Assembly: GCA_003155465.1 (NCBI GenBank) | Contig: PMCR01000307.1 | Span: 8,488 to 13,731 of the forward strand | DNA length: 5,244 nucleotides | Direction of reading: 5' to 3' | Origin: Myxococcales bacterium | GTDB lineage: Bacteria > Myxococcota > Polyangia > Fen-1088 | Shown: piece by piece, positions 1-4,499 of the stretch | How positions within the stretch are numbered: the stretch's first letter is position 1 | Layout of the letters: the number at the start of each line of letters is the position of its first letter | Made by a program: the position numbers and the translations under genes | Notes under the pieces: generated by a model | The model's database searches: none | What the model was told of the DNA's origin: nothing | What the model saw: only the letters and a program-made list of their open reading frames with translations

Positions 1-870
1 GCCTCGCCCCTGCGCATCTCGTACCTGCGCGGAACCCATTCGGCGCTGCCCTTCGCACATGTGGAGATCCAGGAACCGGGCACCGCGGTGGTCATTCCCC
101 AGCCCGTGGTCGATCCCGTGCGCGGCCGGCGCTACGATACCGGTATCCAGGCCTCTGAGTTGTTTGTCTACTCGGTCGAGCCGGGTAGCCCCGCCGACCG
201 CATCGGGCTGCGGCGCGGAGACCAGGCGCTGGAACTGGATGGCCAGCCGCTTCTGCACTGGAACCTCTTGCGCCAGCGGTTGGCGCAAGAACCGCAACGC
301 GCATTCAAGCTGACCTGGGTGTCACCCGGCGGGGTGCGCCACCAGTCGACGTTCAAGCAAGAGGCGCATTCCCAACTCGACGCCTATCACCAGGAGGAGC
401 AACGCCTGGTTTTCGGCGCCACCAACCGCTTCGCGTGGAAAACCGCGGACCCAGTGCCCATCCGGAATCGCTTCTTCTACGCCGTAGGGCACGCCTTCGA
501 GCGCACCGGCGAGATCGTTGTCTTCACGGCCCAGGGTTTTTTCCAGATCATCCGCGGCGAGATGTCGCCCGAGGCGTTGGGCGGGCCCCTCACCATCGGC
601 TATGCAGCGGGCGTGGCGGCCGAGCAGGGTCTGGCCCAGTACTTGTGGCTGATGGCTCTTCTGTCCATCAACATCGGTCTGCTCAACTTCCTGCCCATCC
701 CCATCCTGGACGGCGGCCGGCTGATGTTCATCACCCTTGAGCTGTTCAAACGACGCCCGCCCTCGGCGCGGGCCCGTGCGGTGGCCTCCTACGTGGGCAT
801 CGTGCTGGTGGTGCTGCTCGTGGCTATTGCGCTCAAGAACGACATCGTGCGCTTCCTGCTGCCGCGCTGA
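1..870 (+). CDS. rseP: RseP-type site-2 intramembrane zinc metalloprotease, C-terminal part (5' end outside window)
   Basis: Membrane-embedded M50 protease. In the known family it makes the second cut in anti-sigma factors such as RseA during regulated intramembrane proteolysis, and it can clear signal-peptide remnants. The reading frame is open from base 1 (visible start ASPLRISYLR), so the GTG at 61 is internal and the N-terminal HExxH zinc motif lies upstream. Visible residues number 289. A PDZ domain covers about 54-105 (VYSVEPGSPADRIGLRRGD and following). A GGPLTIG segment near 194-200 matches the conserved stretch before the third TM helix. Hydrophobic residues 214-236 lead into NFLPIPILDGG (229-239, bases 685-717), the second active-site motif, whose Asp237 is the third zinc ligand. 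A last TM helix spans about 261-279. The gene ends in TGA, 6 bp before tsaB, with no terminator between, so the two are almost certainly cotranscribed. Only the missing 5' part is uncertain. Confidence 0.94.
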   Translation, partial: ASPLRISYLRGTHSALPFAHVEIQEPGTAVVIPQPVVDPVRGRRYDTGIQASELFVYSVEPGSPADRIGLRRGDQALELDGQPLLHWNLLRQRLAQEPQRAFKLTWVSPGGVRHQSTFKQEAHSQLDAYHQEEQRLVFGATNRFAWKTADPVPIRNRFFYAVGHAFERTGEIVVFTAQGFFQIIRGEMSPEALGGPLTIGYAAGVAAEQGLAQYLWLMALLSINIGLLNFLPIPILDGGRLMFITLELFKRRPPSARARAVASYVGIVLVVLLVAIALKNDIVRFLLPR

Positions 871-876
871 TGACCC

Positions 877-1587
877 ATGCGCCCGATCCTTGCCTATGAC
901 ACCTCGACCCCCTGCGCGCGGGTGGCCGTGCTTTCGCCGGCGGGGGCCTGCCTGGCCACTGCCGAAAAGGCGGCCGCGCGACATTCGTCCAATCTGTTGC
1001 GCCTGTGCGACGAGGTTCTAGCCGCGACCGGCGTGACCGTGGCGGGCCTGTCCGCAATCGCGTGCGGGGCCGGCCCGGGTAGTTTCACCGGGCTGCGGGT
1101 AGGACTGGCGGTGGCCAAGGGATTGGCTCTGGCGGACAGGACACCGCTGGTGCTGGTTTCGTCACTGGATGCGCTGGCCGCGGACTTGGCGGGATCAGGG
1201 GGTGGGGGCCTTGTCTTGCCCTGCATCGACGCAGGCAAGGGCCAAGTGTATGGCCGTCTCTATCGCGCGACCGGTGCAGCGGCCGTGCCCATCAGTACCG
1301 ACGAGTTCGCGCTCTCCCCCGAGGATCTCTGCCGGCTGGTGCAGACACAGGCCGCGGGCGCAGCGGTCCTGGCTGGCGGCAACGGCGTGGATCGCTACCT
1401 GGATGTCTTTCGTGCGCACCTGGGCCCCGAGGCCGTGCGGGCCCAGATCGCAGGTCCCAGCGCCCTGGCCGTGGGCCGCCTCGCGCTTGCGCGCCTGGCG
1501 CGTGGCGAGCACGACGACCTCGAAACCAGCGTGCCCCGCTACGGCCGGCCGCCCGACATCACCAAGCCGAAATCAGCGCCGCAATGA
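877..1587 (+). CDS. tsaB: TsaB, tRNA threonylcarbamoyladenosine (t6A37) biosynthesis scaffold protein
   Basis: TsaB is the ASKHA-fold partner of TsaD. With TsaE they transfer threonylcarbamoyl from the TsaC product to A37 of ANN-decoding tRNAs in the cytoplasm; TsaB itself is a non-catalytic scaffold. The protein has 236 residues, close to the usual 220-235. It opens with ILAYDTSTPCARVAV (DTS at 8-10), has His36 in the ARHSSNLL helix, the signature GAGPGSFTGLRVG at 64-76, and the DAGKGQVYGRLY strand from 119, equivalent to the DARMGEVY region of E. coli. It ends with a P-x-Y-x-RPPDI tail (220-228) typical of the family. The ATG lies 6 bp after the rseP stop. No Shine-Dalgarno sequence is visible before it, so translation may depend on coupling to rseP. 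An ATG overlapping the rseP stop at 870 leads to a stop after nine codons and is not used. Third codon positions are strongly G/C, as expected for a native gene. Confidence 0.96.
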   Translation: MRPILAYDTSTPCARVAVLSPAGACLATAEKAAARHSSNLLRLCDEVLAATGVTVAGLSAIACGAGPGSFTGLRVGLAVAKGLALADRTPLVLVSSLDALAADLAGSGGGGLVLPCIDAGKGQVYGRLYRATGAAAVPISTDEFALSPEDLCRLVQTQAAGAAVLAGGNGVDRYLDVFRAHLGPEAVRAQIAGPSALAVGRLALARLARGEHDDLETSVPRYGRPPDITKPKSAPQ

Positions 1588-1597
1588 CCACTGCCGG

Positions 1598-2989
1598 CTA
1601 GAGACTTGTGATCCAGCCCGCGACCTGCGCCAGGACCTCGGGCGCCATCGTCTCGTCGATGCTGCCGTATTCCGTGGGGGCGCCAGTGATGGCGTGCTGG
1701 AAGAGGTGGTTGAGGCCCGCCAGTTTCTGCACAGTCGCCTGCTGATTCCCCGCGCCCTGCAGAGCTGCCTGAATCGGCGGCAGGTTCAAATCGGGCAGGA
1801 CCTGTAGATCCAGGCTGCCATTGAGCGCCAACACGGGGATGGCCGTGCGGGTGAGAACCGGCGCGGGATCGTAGGTGACGAAGAAGCGCATCCAAGGGGT
1901 GTTCAGCTCAGCGATGACCGCATCTTGTTGTGCCCCTGTGACCCCGGCAGAGGTGAGGACATCGCGCAACTGTCTCTCCAGTTCCTTGGGATCGGAGGTC
2001 GCACGGAAACAGGCATAGAGACGCCGATTGAGCGCCTCGGCCTCATCAAGTTGGTCAGTCGACATGCCCTGAACAGCGCCGATCGCGCGCGCCTGGCTGA
2101 TGAGAACCTCGTCGCCGGGAACGCCTGGCCCGGCCAGCAACACCAGAAAGGCCACGTCCGGGTTTGCGTAAGCGGCCGTAGGAGCCAGAAGCCCCCCCTC
2201 GCTGTGTCCGACCAGGCCTATGCTGCTGGCCACGAACGACGCCTGCCCGCGCAGATACTGAACGGCGGCGCGCGCATCAGCAGCGAAATCCGGGGAGGTG
2301 GCCCCCGCATAGTCGCCGCCGGATTGGCCAACGCCGCGCTTGTCGTAGCGCAACGTGGCTATCCCGGCGCGAGTGAGCGCATCCGACAGAACCAGGAACG
2401 GACGGTGGTTCATCAGTTCCTCGTTGCGATTCTGGGGACCAGAGCCCGCAATGAGGACCACGGTGCGAAACGGACCCGCGCCCTGCGGCCAGGTCAGGGT
2501 CCCCGCCAGGGTGATGCCGGCGTCGCTGTTGGCAAAGGTCACGTCGACGCAGTTGTAGGGATAGGGCTTGACGGGATCCTGGGGACGCCGGTAGTCGAGC
2601 GGGCCCGGCTGTTTCTCTAGCACCAACGTCGTGGTTTGCCCGGCCTGGGTGGCCGTGCCCGCAAGCGTGTTCCCATCCGCTGACAGGTCACCGGAGAAGC
2701 TGACGTCGAGGCTGGCGGCTGCCAGAACCACGTGCCGGCCGCGCACCTCGATCTGGCTCAGAGAAATTCCGAAGCCACCCTGATCCGGGAGGTCCGTGGT
2801 GCCGGCGAACTTCCCGTCAGGGTTCAGGGACAGGTTGAACACCACCCGCACCGGCACGGCACCCTCGCTGATGGTTCCCAGCCAGGTGCCGCTTACATCA
2901 GCATTGGACAGTCCCCCATTGCCACACGCAGCCAGCGCCAGCATGGTCACAAGAAATGCACCGGTCAGACGAGAATAGCGGGTTGCCAT
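1598..2989 (-). CDS. Lipoprotein alpha/beta hydrolase (S33 / COG1073-like serine hydrolase) with N-terminal beta domain
   Basis: A 463-residue predicted envelope lipoprotein with a serine hydrolase domain; the substrate cannot be read from sequence. Residues 1-21 form a lipoprotein signal peptide with lipobox L19-A-A-C22. Gly23-Asn24 after the Cys gives no inner-membrane retention signal, which favours the outer membrane. Residues 32-126 form a beta-rich domain (SGTWLGTI, DLPDQGGFGISL, DVSFSGDLSADGNTLAGT) often fused before this hydrolase type. The hydrolase domain runs from about 145 to 463: AGSGPQNRNE (181-190, oxyanion-hole region), LRYDKRGVGQSGG (213-225), nucleophile elbow GHSEGG (Ser263), acid LNGSLDLQV (Asp394) and GLNHLFQ (His428), so the triad looks complete. 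A helical lid occupies about 295-375. GAGGTGA lies just before the ATG, supporting this start. Only a weak -10-like TATGGT (bases 3021-3016) is seen upstream. Its 3' end faces tsaB across 10 bp. Esterase or aminopeptidase-like activity is possible but unproven. Confidence 0.93.
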   Translation of the reverse strand: MATRYSRLTGAFLVTMLALAACGNGGLSNADVSGTWLGTISEGAVPVRVVFNLSLNPDGKFAGTTDLPDQGGFGISLSQIEVRGRHVVLAAASLDVSFSGDLSADGNTLAGTATQAGQTTTLVLEKQPGPLDYRRPQDPVKPYPYNCVDVTFANSDAGITLAGTLTWPQGAGPFRTVVLIAGSGPQNRNEELMNHRPFLVLSDALTRAGIATLRYDKRGVGQSGGDYAGATSPDFAADARAAVQYLRGQASFVASSIGLVGHSEGGLLAPTAAYANPDVAFLVLLAGPGVPGDEVLISQARAIGAVQGMSTDQLDEAEALNRRLYACFRATSDPKELERQLRDVLTSAGVTGAQQDAVIAELNTPWMRFFVTYDPAPVLTRTAIPVLALNGSLDLQVLPDLNLPPIQAALQGAGNQQATVQKLAGLNHLFQHAITGAPTEYGSIDETMAPEVLAQVAGWITSL

Positions 2990-2992
2990 GGG

Positions 2993-2999
2993 TCACCTC
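2993..2999 (-). promoter_or_regulatory. Ribosome binding site of the lipoprotein hydrolase
   Basis: On the minus strand this reads GAGGTGA. The GAGGT core sits 5 nt before the ATG at 2989. It fixes the start at the residue that gives a complete, correctly proportioned lipoprotein signal peptide. Confidence 0.75.
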
Positions 3000-3100
3000 G
3001 GTTGATTGCGAGCTGACCATAGCAAGTCCCGTGCCGCGACAAAGGTCCGATCTGCGCTGTTCTTCCCAGGCCGCGGCCAGCATTTGTGGCGGCCATTCAC

Positions 3101-3118
3101 AGGTGTGCGTTCACACCT
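3101..3118. repeat. Perfect 7-bp inverted repeat with 4-nt loop
   Basis: AGGTGTG (3101-3107), loop CGTT, CACACCT (3112-3118). On the minus strand it starts 7 nt after the stop codon of the beta-helix relic, where an intrinsic terminator would sit, but no T-run follows on either strand. It could be a worn terminator of the dead gene, a Rho-type 3' end hairpin, or a binding site for a dimeric regulator upstream of the hydrolase. The sequence does not decide between these. Confidence 0.5.
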
Positions 3119-3125
3119 ATAGTGG

Positions 3126-3425
3126 TCAGTAGTGAACCCGCCCCAGTTTGGGGTCGTCGAGCTGGTCGTGGATTCGCCCTTCGATCTCCGCGCCGGTGGC
3201 GCCCCAGAGGTTGCCTTGGGCGGTCACCTCGTACGCTCCGCGGAGGTCGACGGCATACTCCGGCCCGGTTCCGAAGCTGTTCTTCCCCACACTGCCCAGC
3301 GTCCCTCCCCCCAAGTCTATCCCCCCCCTGGGCATGGGGATATCGTCCAATGCAAGCACTGGCTTGCCAAGTCCATAGGAGTGGCGGACGTAGCCACTTT
3401 CCGAGAACAGATGAGGCTTTGGGCC
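3126..3425 (-). pseudogene. C-terminal remnant of a secreted right-handed parallel beta-helix protein
   Basis: The minus-strand frame is open from a TAG (3426-3428) to TGA (3126-3128), about 99 residues. The only plausible internal start is a GTG at 3357-3359. The translation contains GGIDLGGGTLGSVGKNSF, then an AVDLRGAYEVTAQGNLWG rung, then AEIEGRIHDQLDDPKLGRVHY at the very end. This matches the closing rungs of right-handed parallel beta-helix surface proteins, which typically read N-x-W-G ... I-x-D-x-x-D-D-x-x-L-G-x-V-x-Y. Everything N-terminal to it is missing: no signal peptide and no run of rungs. The same frame continues upstream beyond the single TAG to another stop at 3612-3614 and encodes a Thr8 tract (bases 3560-3537). 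That suggests decay of a longer exoprotein rather than a small intact gene. A 77-residue translated stub from the GTG is possible, but no ribosome binding site is evident. Confidence 0.6.
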
Positions 3426-3530
3426 CTAATCCCGCGACAAGCAAAGCGAAACAGCAGAGGCCATTGGAATACCGGGGCTTTCCACGATCAAACCGCGCAC
3501 CCAAACGGGACAATCGTCTGGGGGTATTGC

Positions 3531-3603
3531 CGTGGCCGTGGTCGTGGTCGTGGTCGTGGTCGACGGAAGATGTCCGGCCACGGCCACGTCTACGGCCACG
3601 ACC
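3531..3603. repeat. Inverted array of CGTGGY hexamers forming a long hairpin
   Basis: Left arm: five head-to-tail hexamers, CGTGGC then CGTGGT four times (3531-3560). Right arm (3577-3600): GCCACG, GCCACG, TCTACG, GCCACG, which are reverse complements of the same hexamer with one variant unit, followed by ACC. The arms can pair over about 27 positions. Between them, CGGA (3564-3567) and TCCG (3573-3576) close a five-base loop. T opposite G positions would be G-U wobbles in plus-strand RNA but A-C mismatches in minus-strand RNA, so the fold is more stable if transcribed rightward. A second stem, CCGCG/CGCGG with a 5-nt loop, follows at 3606-3620. The array lies wholly upstream of the promoter at 3643. 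On the minus strand the left arm reads as alternating ACC/ACG Thr codons, in frame with the beta-helix relic. Confidence 0.85.
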
Positions 3604-3640
3604 TTCCGCGGCTATCGCGGGATTACGGTGGGATATGCTC

Positions 3641-3659
3641 GCTTGACAAGCGGATCCGC
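3641..3659. promoter_or_regulatory. Possible operator: two adjoining palindromes over the -35 and spacer
   Basis: GCTTG-A-CAAGC (3641-3651) is a perfect palindrome centred in the -35 box. GCGGATCCGC (3650-3659) is a perfect 10-bp palindrome in the spacer, and the two overlap by two bases. GCTCGC flanks both sides (3637-3642 and 3658-3663). A repressor bound here would block the promoter, but no regulator gene is in the window and short palindromes can arise by chance. Confidence 0.3.
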
Positions 3660-3672
3660 TCGCTGCAATTAT
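3643..3672 (+). promoter_or_regulatory. Sigma70-type promoter of the small membrane protein gene
   Basis: A perfect TTGACA -35 (3643-3648), an 18-bp spacer, and an AATTAT -10 (3667-3672) that keeps the key A at position 2 and T at position 6. The predicted start of transcription near 3679 gives a leader of about 29 nt that ends in a strong ribosome binding site. This would make the gene its own transcription unit, independent of the hexamer hairpin upstream. Confidence 0.6.
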
Positions 3673-3694
3673 CTACTTGAGTCTTCTCGATAGC

Positions 3695-3700
3695 AGGAGG
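3695..3700 (+). promoter_or_regulatory. Consensus ribosome binding site AGGAGG
   Basis: A perfect anti-SD complement, followed by GG, 7 nt before the ATG at 3708. It decides the start and is much stronger than the sites of the other genes in the window. Confidence 0.85.
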
Positions 3701-3707
3701 GGAAGCA

Positions 3708-4079
3708 ATGAATAGGGTTATTCCCGTGCTTGTGCTGATCGGTATTGGTGGCTTTTTCGGTTTGATGATACCAGGCATAGGCGGCCTGATTTATCCTCCT
3801 ATGCTCGCAAAGGCAGGTGGGCCTTTCATTACATCAACGACTGACAAGATCGTTCTCGAGAAGGAAGGGTATTCCTACAAGCCGGGTCAAAGTGGAACGG
3901 CATACCATTTCCTCAAAGTATCAACAGACGGGAAGAAGGAAGAAGTCACGTTTGAACTATTGGGCTATTCAATAGCTGTCTATTCTGTGATTTGCACTTT
4001 GGTATTGCTGGTGTTCTACTCCGTCTACAAGTTGGCCCGCAAGAAACCTTCCCGGGCAGAGGGCGAGGGTGACGAGTGA
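3708..4079 (+). CDS. Small two-TM membrane protein of unknown function
   Basis: 123 residues; I do not recognise a named family. Residues 4-33 form a Gly-rich hydrophobic segment (VIPVLVLIGIGGFFGLMIPG) ending in IYPP. A polar loop follows at about 38-84, including EGYSYKPGQSGTAYHFLKV. A second TM helix spans about 86-108, and the tail KLARKKPSRAEGEGDE is basic then acidic. The Arg3 start and the KLARKK after TM2 predict both ends in the cytoplasm and the 45-50-residue loop outside. From memory, it resembles uncharacterised proteobacterial two-TM proteins whose outer loop has a Y-x-Y-x-P-G core between two cysteines; here no cysteine is present in the loop (the only one is in TM2). G+C by hand count is about 49% over 3721-4080, far below the flanking genes, with many A/T third positions. 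Together with its own consensus promoter and SD, this suggests later acquisition. The gene is surely real; its function is open. Confidence 0.85.
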   Translation: MNRVIPVLVLIGIGGFFGLMIPGIGGLIYPPMLAKAGGPFITSTTDKIVLEKEGYSYKPGQSGTAYHFLKVSTDGKKEEVTFELLGYSIAVYSVICTLVLLVFYSVYKLARKKPSRAEGEGDE

Positions 4080-4499
4080 TTATCGGCGCGTGAGCCCCGC
4101 TAGCACTACTGATTGAAATTCGGACCCCTTGCTATCCAGAAACTCATCGCGAAAATTGTGGCCCAAATTCGCAGGGATCGGCAATGCCCCGCCGAGGTTG
4201 CCTGCCGCGGGCAAGTATTTGGTACGGATTCCACTCGAACAGCCTGACGCCGGCCACATCGTGGTCATTCCTGTAGCGAATCTCACGACAAAAGGATCAA
4301 CCTTGGTGATGTCTCCGCGTTGGTGAGGTCTCCGGCACGCGCCAGATCGATGCTTTCGTCGCACGACCTCAGCACCGCCTTGCTGGGCGTCGTGGCTTGG
4401 TTGTGAGAAGCGCCTCAGCCCGTGCTGGAGGTGGTTAGCACCTATGTCCCAGAGGGAGAGGGAGATGAAAGTGCTTTTCCTCGAATCACGACCGGCCAC
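4080..4499. other. Intergenic stretch with no defensible gene
   Basis: 420 bp between the membrane protein and the NHL gene, which converge here. A minus-strand frame of 139 codons fills it exactly, from a GTG at 4499 to TAA at 4080-4082. It has no ribosome binding site, no recognisable domain and only weak G/C bias at third positions. A different minus-strand frame gives a short more coding-like run (ATTPSKAVLRSCDESIDLAR and following) that stops after about 45 codons. A 65-codon plus frame (4129-4326) has no support either. A hairpin TTGCC...GGCAA at 4198-4214, followed by GTATTT, is a poor candidate terminator for the rightward gene. Alternative 5-bp stems at 4422-4443 lack a T-run. Decayed coding DNA is possible. 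Confidence 0.5.

Larger units (their letters stand above)
2990..3707. other. Gene-poor interval between the divergent lipoprotein and small membrane protein genes
   Basis: About 720 bp without an intact gene I accept. Bases 2990-3100 are the hydrolase leader; a 10-bp GGCCGCGGCC palindrome lies at 3069-3078. Then come a perfect hairpin (3101-3118), the beta-helix relic (3126-3425), a stretch with only degenerate coding character (3429-3530), the inverted hexamer array (3531-3603), a short hairpin (3606-3620), and the promoter and ribosome binding site of the 3708 gene. Longer frames here (a 182-codon plus-strand frame from 3132 and a 138-codon minus-strand frame from 3513) have low-complexity or family-less translations and are treated as shadows. 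Confidence 0.7.

Noticed and set aside
61..870. GTG at 61 as the start of the RseP gene
   Set aside because: The frame is open to base 1 with family-like sequence, and a start at 61 would leave out the HExxH motif and the first TM helices that every working member needs.
322..984. 220-codon minus-strand frame opposite rseP and tsaB
   Set aside because: It covers the conserved PDZ and LDGG coding region on the other strand and has a His/Gln/Gly-rich translation typical of antisense shadows.
1925..2620. 231-codon plus-strand frame opposite the hydrolase
   Set aside because: The minus strand here encodes the complete catalytic triad and oxyanion motif. The plus frame shows no domain and no ribosome binding site.
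3016..3043. Promoter for the hydrolase (TATGGT -10 with TTGTCG -35 on the minus strand)
   Set aside because: Each box matches consensus at four of six positions and the spacer is only 15 bp, too weak to list as a feature.
3097..3513. 138-codon minus-strand frame
   Set aside because: It overlaps the beta-helix frame in another register. Its translation is rich in Arg, Gly and Pro with no family features, as expected of a GC-rich shadow.
3531..3603. CRISPR-like or IS-end interpretation of the repeats
   Set aside because: The units are 6 bp with no spacers of regular length, no transposase is nearby and no target-site duplication is visible.
3132..3680. 182-codon plus-strand frame across the relic and the hexamer array
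   Set aside because: It is antisense to the beta-helix remnant, has an RGRGRGRGR low-complexity run produced by the hexamers, no ribosome binding site and no recognisable domain. It also runs over the promoter of the next gene.
4080..4499. 139-codon minus-strand frame directly after the NHL stop
   Set aside because: It needs a GTG start abutting the NHL stop with no Shine-Dalgarno sequence, has weak third-position bias, and has no family I can recognise. It is kept only as part of the intergenic note.
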